A program made the translations under genes and the position numbers. This document shows, piece after piece, positions 7,886 through 15,417 of a DNA stretch of 22,790 nucleotides. The DNA comes from CAWEPK01 sp049521495 (GTDB taxonomy: Bacteria > Desulfobacterota > Syntrophorhabdia > Syntrophorhabdales > WCHB1-27): positions 1 to 22,790 of the forward strand of contig JBEKOT010000074.1 in the NCBI GenBank assembly GCA_049521495.1. The letters are read 5' to 3'. Position 1 is the stretch's first letter. Every line of letters begins with the position of its first letter. The notes under the pieces are model-generated. The model worked only from the letters and a program-made list of their open reading frames with translations, was not told the origin of the DNA and ran no database searches.

Positions 7886-9130
7886 ATGAAAAAGACGATC
7901 TTGGTAGTGGCAATCGGTATTGCGTTCCTTTTGGGAACGGTCACGGATAGGGCCGCCTACGGCCAGGCGAGCAAGAAGCCGATCAAGATAGGCATGATAG
8001 CCGACAAGACCGGAGGACTTGCGGCATACGGTTATTCGCACGAGAAGACCGTACGGGCAGCCATAGCCCGTATCAACAAAGAGGGGGGGATCAGTGGTCG
8101 GCCGGTGGAGCTCTACGTTGAAGACACGGAGAGCAAGCCTTCGGTGGGCGCCATGAAATTCCGGAAGCTGGCCGAGAGCGTCCAGGTTGACGTGGTGATC
8201 GACTCTAACAATTCGGGTGTGGCCATTGCCTGCGCCCCTATCGCCAAGGAACTGAAGGTGCCCTATATTACGAGCGTATCCGCAACCGAGTTCGTAGGGG
8301 ATAAGGGGAACCGGTACGTCTTCAACGCGAGCACCAACGTGCGGGAAGAGCTGTCGGGAGCGTCGAAATTCGCAGCCACCAAGATAGGCAAGAAATGGGT
8401 CACGGTAGTGGTAAATTACGCATTCGGCTGGTCGAACGAGCAGGAGTTCGTGAAATATATCAAAGAGCAGGGTGGCACGGTCCTCGATTCGATCCGCGTG
8501 CCCCTCGGCACGAGTGACTGGCTGCCTTACCTCAAGGGGAAAATTCCCAAAGAGGCGGACGCGGTCTTTTTTGCATGCTTTGGGTCTGATTTCATCTCCT
8601 TCATAAGAGACTTGAGCGCGGTGAGACCCGACATTAAGAAGCTCGGCGCCGTCTATTCTCTCTCTGCACAGGACATTAAGAAGCTCGGCGCGGCAGCCGA
8701 GGGCACATACTGTATAACGCCTTACCCCACCAGGCTTGAAGGCCTGAATACGAAAGCTGCGAGGACGTACAGGCAACTGATCGGGGTAGGCGCCGACGGA
8801 AAGGAAATAGGTACGGGTACCTACTTTGTTCTCGCGTACAACTGGGCAATGTGGCAGACCATGTCCGTGCTGAAGAACGCGATAGAGAAATCGGGCTGGC
8901 AGGGAAAGGAAGATACGCCGAAGCTTATCAGGGCGATTGAAGGCATGCGCTGGAAGGAAAGTGTCGATTTCCCCCAGGGGGACGGCTATTTCAGGGCTCA
9001 GGATCATCTGGCTGTCGTAGGACTTTATATTGAACAGATTGTTCAAGGGGACCTCAAGGTTGCGGCGAAGATCCCCGAGGCGGCTGGCGCCTATCCCCCC
9101 CTCGCGGACTTCACGAAAGAGCCGTTCTAG
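7886..9130 (+). CDS. ABC transporter periplasmic substrate-binding protein, LivK/Peripla_BP_6 type
   Basis: 414-aa exported binding protein. An N-terminal signal peptide (MKKTILVVAIGIAFLLGTV, ending near AYGQA) is followed by KIGMIADKTGGLAAYGYSHE, the start of the type I periplasmic binding fold, and by NKEGGISGRPVELYVED, the family's GGI-G-R-V motif. It has the size and fold of branched-chain amino-acid or aromatic-acid binding proteins; the ligand is not readable from sequence. RBS AAGGAGG sits just upstream of ATG. No permease or ATPase gene follows, so it must share a membrane complex, for instance livHMGF 6.5 kb downstream. The shared GGI-GRPV and KGNRYVF motifs place it closer to the partial protein at 22303 than to the LivK at 13340. 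A perfect 20-base direct repeat lies inside the gene. Confidence 0.88.
   Translation: MKKTILVVAIGIAFLLGTVTDRAAYGQASKKPIKIGMIADKTGGLAAYGYSHEKTVRAAIARINKEGGISGRPVELYVEDTESKPSVGAMKFRKLAESVQVDVVIDSNNSGVAIACAPIAKELKVPYITSVSATEFVGDKGNRYVFNASTNVREELSGASKFAATKIGKKWVTVVVNYAFGWSNEQEFVKYIKEQGGTVLDSIRVPLGTSDWLPYLKGKIPKEADAVFFACFGSDFISFIRDLSAVRPDIKKLGAVYSLSAQDIKKLGAAAEGTYCITPYPTRLEGLNTKAARTYRQLIGVGADGKEIGTGTYFVLAYNWAMWQTMSVLKNAIEKSGWQGKEDTPKLIRAIEGMRWKESVDFPQGDGYFRAQDHLAVVGLYIEQIVQGDLKVAAKIPEAAGAYPPLADFTKEPF
8630..8691 (+). repeat. In-gene perfect 20-base direct repeat, 42 bases apart
   Basis: GACATTAAGAAGCTCGGCGC occurs at 8630-8649 and again at 8672-8691. The offset is exactly 14 codons, so both copies encode DIKKLGA in frame. 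It may be a short internal duplication or chance re-use of the same codons at two similar loop segments. Such a repeat is a natural substrate for slip deletion of 42 bases. Confidence 0.8.
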
Positions 9131-9151
9131 GAAGGGAGAAGGAGGTTGCCT

Positions 9152-10345
9152 GTGGCAGATCTGAGAGTCAATTTTTGCGGGGTTCCGTTCAAGAACCCGA
9201 TCGTCGTCTCTTCTATCGAAACAAGCGACAGCCTGGAGCACATCACGAAGGCAATCGATAGCGGGGTGGGCGGCGTAGTTATCAAGACCGTTACGGACAA
9301 GCCGAAGATGTCCGAGCTGACAAGGCACTCGAAGTACGCGGTCCTCAACGACAAAGGCGAGATCATAAAGGGGAAGGTGCCGCGGTTTTTCGTTTTTTAT
9401 GCAAGGTCCGGCTATTCGGTTAAACCGCCCGAGGAGTGGGCCTCCATTATCAAAGAGGCGAAAAAGCTCGCCGACGCCAAAAACGTACGGCTGATAGGAA
9501 GCCTCGGGGCCAGCAGCCTCGATAAATGGGCTGAGCTCGCCCGGATGGAGGAAGAATCGGGGGTCTGCATGCTCGAGCTGAACTTCGGCTGTCCCCACCC
9601 GTCACAGATGGATGAGGAGGCGGCCGGAATGCTGCTCGGGCAGGATCCCGAAGCGGCGGCGGAGATTACCCGGAGTGTCGTGAAGGCGGTGCACATTCCG
9701 GTCGTGGTAAAGCTGACGCCCCAGGTAAATGATGTGGTGCCCATAGCGCGGGTCGTGAAAAAAGCGGGCGCATCGGGGGTGCTTCTGATAAACCGGTACA
9801 CGGGTTTCGCTGTGGACATCGAAGAGGGCAAACCTTATATCGATGCGCGGGCGGGGGTCGGAGGGCCGTGGGTAAGGCACCTGGTCCTGAGATGGGTCAA
9901 CGCGGTATACCTGGACGGAGGCGTCCAGATAGCGGGAACCAATGGCATATACGACTGGCGTGAGGCCGTAGAATTTATCATGAGCGGAGCCACGATCATG
10001 GAGGTGGGCTCCGTGCTGATGCTCAAAGGATACGGGCACGTGAAGCTCATTATGGAGGGGCTTGAGAAATTCATGGACCGGAAAGGCTACAAAACGGTCG
10101 ATTCCATGATCGGCATTGCCTCAAGGCGGTCCCTTACTTATGAAGAAACTTACCGGCTTCCGCCCAAGGTGGCGGCGATCGACGCAGAGCGCTGCACCGC
10201 ATGCGGACAATGCGTGAGATCGTGCTTCAGCGATGCCCTGAAGAAAGAGAAAGATCGAATCGTCACGCTTTCGGAGAACTGTATAGGCTGCGAAATGTGT
10301 TATTCCATGTGCCCCGCGGACGCCGTTTCGTTCAAGTCGCCTTGA
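9152..10345 (+). CDS. PreA-like dihydropyrimidine/dihydroorotate dehydrogenase family flavoprotein with C-terminal 2[4Fe-4S] ferredoxin domain
   Basis: 397-aa fusion. Residues 1-310 form an FMN-binding TIM barrel of the dihydroorotate/dihydropyrimidine dehydrogenase family, with LELNFGCPHP at 141-150, the GQDPE motif at 163-167 and VVVKLTPQVNDV following. The tail carries two canonical clusters, CTACGQCVRSC and CIGCEMCYSMC. This is the PreA design. In dihydropyrimidine dehydrogenase the catalytic Cys lies in the stretch GLACGQDPE; here that stretch reads GMLLGQDPE, so Leu162 replaces the Cys. The protein therefore probably does not act on pyrimidines in the usual way. GTG 9152 is chosen because GGAGG (9141-9145) lies six bases upstream; TTG 9146 would abut the RBS. 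It stands directly before Mo-hydroxylase genes that lack an FAD subunit. Confidence 0.82.
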   Translation: MADLRVNFCGVPFKNPIVVSSIETSDSLEHITKAIDSGVGGVVIKTVTDKPKMSELTRHSKYAVLNDKGEIIKGKVPRFFVFYARSGYSVKPPEEWASIIKEAKKLADAKNVRLIGSLGASSLDKWAELARMEEESGVCMLELNFGCPHPSQMDEEAAGMLLGQDPEAAAEITRSVVKAVHIPVVVKLTPQVNDVVPIARVVKKAGASGVLLINRYTGFAVDIEEGKPYIDARAGVGGPWVRHLVLRWVNAVYLDGGVQIAGTNGIYDWREAVEFIMSGATIMEVGSVLMLKGYGHVKLIMEGLEKFMDRKGYKTVDSMIGIASRRSLTYEETYRLPPKVAAIDAERCTACGQCVRSCFSDALKKEKDRIVTLSENCIGCEMCYSMCPADAVSFKSP

Positions 10346-10419
10346 CGCCTCCGCGCTTTCTTGCGGCCGGTGCAAGGCCCGAAAGGCGTTTCCTATTGGT
10401 GAGTGAGGAGCTTTCGCGA

Positions 10420-10905
10420 ATGGAGAAGAAAGTGCTTGTCAGGTTGAAGGTGAACGGGGAGTGGGTCGAGGCGCGCGTGAGCCCTCGGCAGACGCTCCTC
10501 GATTTTCTCCGGGAAGACCTGAACCTCACCGGTACGAAAGAGGGATGCGGCGCAGGGGATTGCGGCGCCTGTGTGGTGCTGGTAGACGGCCGTGCGAGGA
10601 CAACGTGCAACCTGCCCGTTTCGAAGGTTCAGGGACTGGAGGTCATGACGATCGAGGGCTTGGCCACGGGTGCGGGCTTGCACCCGATCCAGGAGGCCTT
10701 CATCGATGCGGGCGCGATCCAGTGCGGCTACTGCACGCCCGGAATGGTGCTCCAGGCCAAGGACCTGCTGGACCGTGTTCCCGAGCCTACCGAGGAAGAG
10801 ATCAAGGAGGCCATCGATAGCCATATCTGCCGGTGCACGGGGTACGTGAAGATTGTAGAGGCGATCAGGCTCGCATCGCAGAAAATGAAAGGGAGCGTGC
10901 AGTGA
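10420..10905 (+). CDS. Molybdenum hydroxylase small subunit, 2x[2Fe-2S]
   Basis: 161-aa iron-sulfur subunit of the xanthine oxidase/carbon monoxide dehydrogenase family. The plant-type [2Fe-2S] cluster is bound by C43, C48, C51 and C63 (EGCGAGDCGACVV), and the second by C102, C105, C137 and C139 (QCGYCTPGMV and HICRCTGY). Length and motifs match CoxS, HcrC and NdhS-type subunits. It passes electrons between the molybdopterin subunit and the flavin or ferredoxin partner. ATG 10420 is preferred, with GAGGAG at 10405-10410; the same frame is open further upstream, but that would invade the PreA-like gene. The large-subunit gene follows 19 bases later. No FAD-subunit gene is adjacent, unlike the second Mo-enzyme operon in this window. 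Confidence 0.9.
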   Translation: MEKKVLVRLKVNGEWVEARVSPRQTLLDFLREDLNLTGTKEGCGAGDCGACVVLVDGRARTTCNLPVSKVQGLEVMTIEGLATGAGLHPIQEAFIDAGAIQCGYCTPGMVLQAKDLLDRVPEPTEEEIKEAIDSHICRCTGYVKIVEAIRLASQKMKGSVQ

Positions 10906-10924
10906 CGAGAAGAGGTTCGGGTCA

Positions 10925-13159
10925 GTGACCGCTATAGGTAAGCCGGTTCACCTGATCGACGCAGTCGATAAGGTTACGGGAAGCTTGAAGTATGGATCGG
11001 ACTACAAGGTACCGGGCATGCTTTACGGCAAGGTGCTGAGAAGCCCGATCGCCCATGGCCGGACCCTTTCCATCGACGCGCGGGCGGCGCGGAGGCTGAC
11101 CGGTGTGAGGGCTGTGATAACGGGTCAGGAAGAGGACCTGCCACCCTATTCCGTCGCAGGGGAGCGGTTCTTCGACGAGCGTCTTCTGGCGAAGGAGAAG
11201 GTCAGGTACATAGGGGACGAGGTGGCGGCCGTCGCGGCGACGGATGAGGCAACAGCCAGGGAGGCATTGAGGCTGATCAAAGTAGAATACGAAGAGATTC
11301 CGGCCGTATTCGACCCCCTTGAGGCAATGAGGGAGGGTGCGCCGCCTGTCCACGACGGGGTCGAGCGGAACATCGCCCGGTCCATGAAAATCCGCCACGG
11401 GGATGTCGACGCGGCCTTCCGTGAATCGGACGCCGTCGCCGAGGCTACGTTCAGGACGCCGCTGGTCCATCAAGCCTACATGGAACCACACTCCGTAGTC
11501 GCCCAATGGGACGCGCACGGACGATTGACACTATGGATACCGACCCAGGTTCCGAGGTTGGCGCAGATGACTTACGCGAATGCCCTCGGCATATCGCGGG
11601 AGAGGATCAGGGTCATCCAGATGCCTATGGGAGGAGCCTTCGGGGGAAAGCTCGAATACAAGCTCCACCCCTTGTGCGCTCTACTGGCTCTGAGGGCACA
11701 GGCGCCGGTTAAGATGACCAACACGCGGAAGGAGGAGTTCACCGCTACGCTGCCGCGGGTGCCCATGATCATCAGGATGAAGGCGGGCTGTAAGAAGGAC
11801 GGCACCCTTCTGGCCAAGGAGGCAGAGGTCGTCGCCGATTGCGGCGCCTACCTGAACTACGGACCGGGGATCCTGCTCAGCGCAGCTTCGCGCCACGACA
11901 ACCTGTACCGTCTCAAGAACATCCGGACAGACGGATACCTCGTCTACACGAATAAGGTTGCGACGGGGGCTTTCAGGGGATTCGGTTGCCCCCAGAGCTT
12001 TTTCGCCCTCGAATCCATCATCGACATGCTTTCCGATGACATCGGTATGGACCCGGCCGATTTCAGGTTGAAGAACGCAAGCCGGACCGGGGACACCACG
12101 CCGCACAAATGGTACCTCGGGAGTTGCGGCCTTACGGAAACGATAGAGAAGAGCGCGGAAAAAGCGGAATGGTACTCGAAGAGACGGCTCCTTCCCCAGA
12201 AACGGTCGGGCGACCTGGCCTACGGGATCGGCATGGCCTGCTGCCTCCATGTTTCGGGCAACCGCACCTTCCTCCCCTTTTTCGACGGCGCATCGGCGTA
12301 TGTCAGGATCGACGAAGAGGGTCTCGTGATCGTCCAGGTGGGAGAGCCGGACATCGGCCAGGGGTCAAAGACCACCTTCGCCCAGATCGCAGCCCACGAG
12401 ATGGGGATTCCCATAGAATGGGTGAACGTGGCAGCCGTCGATACGGATATCTCACCCCATGGTCTGGGTACCTTCGGGGACAGATCGACGACGCTCACGG
12501 GGAACGCAGTCCGCCGGGCGGCCATACAGGCGAGAGAGGTGCTTCTGGACTGCGCCGCCAGGAAGCTCGGAAAGAGCCCGTCGAGCCTTCGTATCGAAGG
12601 CGGCCGGATCGCATCGCAGGACGGGTCGGCGCTAATGGAGTTCAGGGAGGCGGCAGAGCTTGCCTCTTACGAGGCGGCGGGGGGGACCGTGATGAGTCAA
12701 GGCCGGTTCCTTCCCGAGAACGTCTCGATGGTCGACCCGCAAACGAAGGAAGGCAATATCTCGTGTGCCTATCCTTTCGTCGCCCAGGTCGCGGAGGTCG
12801 AGGTCAATGTGAAAAGCGGAAAAATAAGGGTACTCTCGCTTACCGCGGCACACGACCTCGGAAAGACCATCAACCCGCTTTTGGCTGAGGGACAGGTGCA
12901 CGGGGCGGTGGCCCAGGGGATAGGTTTCGCATTGATGGAAGAGATGGTCGTCAAAGATGGTAAGGTGACGAACCCCGACTTCAAAAGGTACAGGGTGCCG
13001 AGGGCGAAGGATATACCTCCCGGCCACGATAAGGCACATGCTCAAGAAAAAGGCGCAGGGGCGGTCATGAGGCAGGCGATTCAGCCTGCGGCCGTGCCGC
13101 GTAAAGATGGGACGGAAGGCTCGACGATACGCTCTGGCGCCGAGCGCTGGTTTTCTTGA
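10925..13159 (+). CDS. Molybdenum hydroxylase large (molybdopterin) subunit, C-terminally truncated
   Basis: 744-aa xanthine oxidase-family large subunit. The aldehyde-oxidase a/b hammerhead domain is N-terminal (VDKVTGSLKYGSDYKVPGM), followed by Mo-cofactor domains with MGGAFGGKLEYKLHP, TGAFRGFGCPQ, and VGEPDIGQGSKTTFAQI. Homology is good to RVPRAKDIPP (residue 699, base 13021). The last 45 residues resemble nothing in the family. The normal end, about 66 residues in the paralogue at 19881, contains the GAKGxxE loop with the active-site Glu and is absent in all three frames. The enzyme would be inactive if the sequence is right. It resembles hydroxybenzoyl-CoA reductase alpha subunits (HDNLYRLKNIRTDGYLVYTN, SCGLTETI), so an aryl-CoA or N-heteroaromatic substrate is possible. 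GTG start at 10925. Confidence 0.85.
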   Translation: MTAIGKPVHLIDAVDKVTGSLKYGSDYKVPGMLYGKVLRSPIAHGRTLSIDARAARRLTGVRAVITGQEEDLPPYSVAGERFFDERLLAKEKVRYIGDEVAAVAATDEATAREALRLIKVEYEEIPAVFDPLEAMREGAPPVHDGVERNIARSMKIRHGDVDAAFRESDAVAEATFRTPLVHQAYMEPHSVVAQWDAHGRLTLWIPTQVPRLAQMTYANALGISRERIRVIQMPMGGAFGGKLEYKLHPLCALLALRAQAPVKMTNTRKEEFTATLPRVPMIIRMKAGCKKDGTLLAKEAEVVADCGAYLNYGPGILLSAASRHDNLYRLKNIRTDGYLVYTNKVATGAFRGFGCPQSFFALESIIDMLSDDIGMDPADFRLKNASRTGDTTPHKWYLGSCGLTETIEKSAEKAEWYSKRRLLPQKRSGDLAYGIGMACCLHVSGNRTFLPFFDGASAYVRIDEEGLVIVQVGEPDIGQGSKTTFAQIAAHEMGIPIEWVNVAAVDTDISPHGLGTFGDRSTTLTGNAVRRAAIQAREVLLDCAARKLGKSPSSLRIEGGRIASQDGSALMEFREAAELASYEAAGGTVMSQGRFLPENVSMVDPQTKEGNISCAYPFVAQVAEVEVNVKSGKIRVLSLTAAHDLGKTINPLLAEGQVHGAVAQGIGFALMEEMVVKDGKVTNPDFKRYRVPRAKDIPPGHDKAHAQEKGAGAVMRQAIQPAAVPRKDGTEGSTIRSGAERWFS
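13072..13100 (+). repeat. Pair of overlapping short hairpins at the broken end of the Mo-hydroxylase gene
   Basis: Bases 13072-13089 form GCAGGC-GATTCA-GCCTGC (perfect 6-bp stem, 6-base loop), and 13088-13100 form GCGGC-CGT-GCCGC (perfect 5-bp stem). They share two bases and lie about 50 bases past the point where protein homology stops. They could be part of a palindromic repeat element or a deletion scar. No mobile-element gene is seen. Confidence 0.4.
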
Positions 13160-13182
13160 GAAGCGAAGAAGAAGGAGAAGGG

Positions 13183-13296
13183 ATGAAAACGATGAACCGC
13201 CAGAAGCAATTGGCGGGGACCCTCGAAAAGCAGGAAAAATGGAGAAGGATCGTCACGTATTTCAGCGATAGAAGGCCGGAGCTTTGCGTTCTATAA
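13183..13296 (+). CDS. Unrecognised 37-aa small protein (intact copy A)
   Basis: A short open frame with a strong purine-rich RBS (GAAGGAGAAGGG) directly upstream of ATG 13183. The product is basic and ends KWRRIVTYFSDRRPELCVL; the first half is polar and probably helical. I do not recognise the family. Support for it being real is a diverged second copy at 22168-22287, also located after a Mo-hydroxylase large-subunit gene and just before a Liv-type binding-protein gene. It keeps the pattern KW[RK]RIVT-FSD-RP-L once two homopolymer indels are allowed for. Most base differences between the copies are silent or conservative (AGA/AAA, ATC/ATT, TTC/TTT, GAT/GAC), which favours coding over a purely structural RNA. 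It could be a leader peptide for the downstream transporter gene or an independent small protein. Confidence 0.5.
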   Translation: MKTMNRQKQLAGTLEKQEKWRRIVTYFSDRRPELCVL

Positions 13297-13299
13297 CAA
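13235..13299 (+). repeat. Imperfect direct repeat, copy A (partner at 22227-22290)
   Basis: About 65 bases starting AAAAATGGAGAAGGATCGTC and ending TAACAA, alignable with 22227-22290 at roughly 70-75% identity by eye, with three single-base gaps. The first 23 bases match at 21 positions. It overlaps the 3' half of the small ORF and lies about 40 bases before a binding-protein start. Confidence 0.65.
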
Positions 13300-13339
13300 C
13301 AGATATAGTCAGGAGCTCAATAAGAGCGGAGGGGGCTTT

Positions 13340-14485
13340 ATGAAAGGAATGATTCGGATCACCGCGATCGTTTTTTCAGTTGTGTTGCTGGCGTGCTTCA
13401 GCGCCGGGGCGCAGGAGGCGATTAAGATCGGCGTCATCGAGCCGTTGACAGGTCCAGCGGCTTATGACGGCCAGAGCGTCGTTGAAGGGGCCAAGATGGC
13501 GGAGGAAGAGATCAACTCCAAAGGCGGCGTGTTGGGCAGGCCGATCCGGCTGGTAGTGGAGGACGGCAAGGCCGATCCGGCCGAGTCCGTCAATGCCGCC
13601 GAGAAGCTGCTGACCCGGGATCGGGTGCCCGTGATAATGGGCGCTTGGGCGAGCTCGGCGACGCTCGCAATTATGCCTGTCATGAAAAAGAACACAACCC
13701 CGCTGGTCGTCGAGACCGCGACCTCTCTGAAAGTAACCGATCCTCCCGGCGAATGGGTCTATCGCATCTGCTCGAACAGCGCCATAGACGCTATGCTCAT
13801 GGAAAAATACCTAGTCCCCGTCCTGGGCTTCAAGAAGGTTGCCTTCATGGCCGCCAACAACGACTTCGGCCGGGCGGTCGTCACCTTCTGGGGCGAGGCG
13901 GTAAAGAAAAAAGGGGGGACGGTTGTCCTGAACGAGTACCATGCGCCCGGGGAGATCAATTTCGCACCCTCGCTCACCAAGATCGCCACTTCGGGCGCGG
14001 ATTCGATAATCATCACGAGCGACATCCAGACGGCCTCCAACATCATTAAGCAGACCTACGAGATGGGCTTGGCCAAGATCAAACGCATGGTGACAAACGG
14101 CATCCCCTCCGAGGCGATCGTAAAGCTCGCCGGCGCGGAGGCCAGCGAAGGCGTCCTGGTACACAACTACTGGGTCCCCTTCGCTTCGCACAAGGGGCAG
14201 GAGGCCAAAAACAAGCAGTTCGTGGACAAATACATGGCAAAGTTCCCGAATAAGCCGGTCGATAAGTATGCCGCCTTCGGCTACGACGGGATCCGCGTCA
14301 TCGCCCAGGCGATAGATACGGCGCGGGCGGCCGAACCGGGCAAGATTAAGGAGGCGCTGAAAAAGACGAAGATGGACGGCCTGACGGGCAACATACAGTT
14401 TAACGACAAGAACCAGGCGCTGCCCTATTCGTCTGTATCCCGCATCGAAAAGGGTAAGCCCAAGCTCGTGGTCCATCTAAATTAG
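13340..14485 (+). CDS. livK: Branched-chain amino-acid/aromatic-type ABC transporter substrate-binding protein
   Basis: 381-aa periplasmic binding protein. The signal peptide runs through VLLACFSAGA, and the mature part opens with EAIKIGVIEPLTGPAAYDGQ. The GGVLGRPIRLVVEDGKADPA segment is the family's hinge-proximal motif. It starts a livKHMGF operon with complete permease and ATPase genes, so this is the cognate binding protein. In anaerobic aromatic degraders such systems often carry aromatic acids; the ligand here is unknown. ATG 13340 has GGAGGGGG upstream; ATG 13349 is a less likely alternative. Isoleucine codons shift here towards ATC (about 5 ATA among 26-27), marking the left edge of the block with different codon use. 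Confidence 0.88.
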   Translation: MKGMIRITAIVFSVVLLACFSAGAQEAIKIGVIEPLTGPAAYDGQSVVEGAKMAEEEINSKGGVLGRPIRLVVEDGKADPAESVNAAEKLLTRDRVPVIMGAWASSATLAIMPVMKKNTTPLVVETATSLKVTDPPGEWVYRICSNSAIDAMLMEKYLVPVLGFKKVAFMAANNDFGRAVVTFWGEAVKKKGGTVVLNEYHAPGEINFAPSLTKIATSGADSIIITSDIQTASNIIKQTYEMGLAKIKRMVTNGIPSEAIVKLAGAEASEGVLVHNYWVPFASHKGQEAKNKQFVDKYMAKFPNKPVDKYAAFGYDGIRVIAQAIDTARAAEPGKIKEALKKTKMDGLTGNIQFNDKNQALPYSSVSRIEKGKPKLVVHLN

Positions 14486-14507
14486 GGGCTGTGGAGCTGT
14501 AGTATGG

Positions 14508-14523
14508 AGGGGCGTCCCCTTTT
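14508..14523 (+). terminator. Small terminator-like hairpin between livK and livH
   Basis: AGGGG-CGT-CCCCT (14508-14520) forms a 5-bp GC-rich stem followed by TTTTCTT. It lies in the 59-base gap after the binding-protein gene. Partial termination or 3'-end protection here would give more binding protein than membrane components, as is common in binding-protein operons. The stem is short, so the effect is uncertain. Confidence 0.4.
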
Positions 14524-14544
14524 CTTCCGAAAGGAGTAAAACGT

Positions 14545-15417
14545 TTGCTGGCCGAAATTTTGCAGCAAGTGATCAACGGCCTGATCATCGGTTCGACCTA
14601 CGCCCTCGCTGCCGTGGGCCTTACGATGATCTTCGGCATGATGCACATAGTGAACTTCACCCACGGCGAATTCTACATGCTCGGAGGTTTTTTCGCCTAC
14701 CAATTGGCCGCCTTCCTGCACCTGAATTACTATTTGTCGGTCGCCTCGGCCGTCATGGCCGTTATGGCCGTGGGGTTCGTGTGCGAGCGGGTGCTTCTGG
14801 CGCCGCTCCGGGGAAAGTCGATCGATACGACGGTGCTGGTGACGATAGGCCTTTCGATCTTCCTACAGAACCTTGCGCTCCTCTGGTGGGGGCCTACGCC
14901 AAAGAGCATTCCCCTTCCCTTCTCGAACATGCCGCTCCGGTGGGGTCCGGTAGTACTGACCTGGTCGCGCGTCCTGGCAGTGACGGTCACCTTCGCTCTG
15001 ATCGTCCTCGTCCATGTGCTGATCCGGAAAAGCCTGCTCGGGAAGGCGATGCGGGCGACCTTCCAGGAAAAGGATTCGGCCCGCCTGGCCGGGGTCGACG
15101 TGGAGCGCATCTATGCATTGACTTTTACGATGGGATCGGGGCTCGCGGCTGCGGCAGGGGCGCTTTTGGGTTCGATCTTTCTGATCTACCCGGCGATGGG
15201 CAATATGGCCATCCTCAAGGCGTTCATCGTTGTGATACTTGGGGGAATGGGTAATTTCCTGGGTGCGATCTTCGGTGGGTTGATCCTCGGCGTCACCGAG
15301 GGGCTGGGGGCAGGTTTCGTCTCCTCCGGTTATAAGGACGCGATCGGCTTTGTGCTGGTCATACTGATCCTCATGTTCAAACCTTCGGGTTTGCTGGGGA
15401 AGGGGAGAAGGCTTTGA
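14545..15417 (+). CDS. livH: Branched-chain amino-acid-type ABC transporter permease LivH
   Basis: 290-aa inner-membrane permease with about eight hydrophobic segments. The opening QQVINGLIIGSTYALAAVGL, then GMMHIVNFTHGEFYMLGG, is diagnostic for LivH. The conserved cytoplasmic loop with AMRATFQEKDSARLAGVDVE is the EAA-like contact with the ATPases. The end VLVILILMFKPSGLLGKG is also typical. Start TTG 14545, with AAAGGAG about ten bases upstream. The stop overlaps the livM start as TTGA. Pairs with LivM in the membrane; ATP hydrolysis by LivG and LivF drives import. Confidence 0.93.
   Translation: MLAEILQQVINGLIIGSTYALAAVGLTMIFGMMHIVNFTHGEFYMLGGFFAYQLAAFLHLNYYLSVASAVMAVMAVGFVCERVLLAPLRGKSIDTTVLVTIGLSIFLQNLALLWWGPTPKSIPLPFSNMPLRWGPVVLTWSRVLAVTVTFALIVLVHVLIRKSLLGKAMRATFQEKDSARLAGVDVERIYALTFTMGSGLAAAAGALLGSIFLIYPAMGNMAILKAFIVVILGGMGNFLGAIFGGLILGVTEGLGAGFVSSGYKDAIGFVLVILILMFKPSGLLGKGRRL

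Noticed and set aside
7829..9598. 589-codon open frame on the minus strand opposite the binding-protein and PreA-like genes
   Set aside because: It is the mirror of two well-supported genes in high-GC DNA. The translation is rich in Arg, His and Leu, has no recognisable domain, and crosses the gap between two real genes.
10201..10419. Longer N-terminus for the first Mo small subunit, in a frame open from 10201
   Set aside because: The extension lies inside the ferredoxin tail of the PreA-like gene and does not resemble the family. ATG 10420 with GAGGAG gives the normal 161-aa length.
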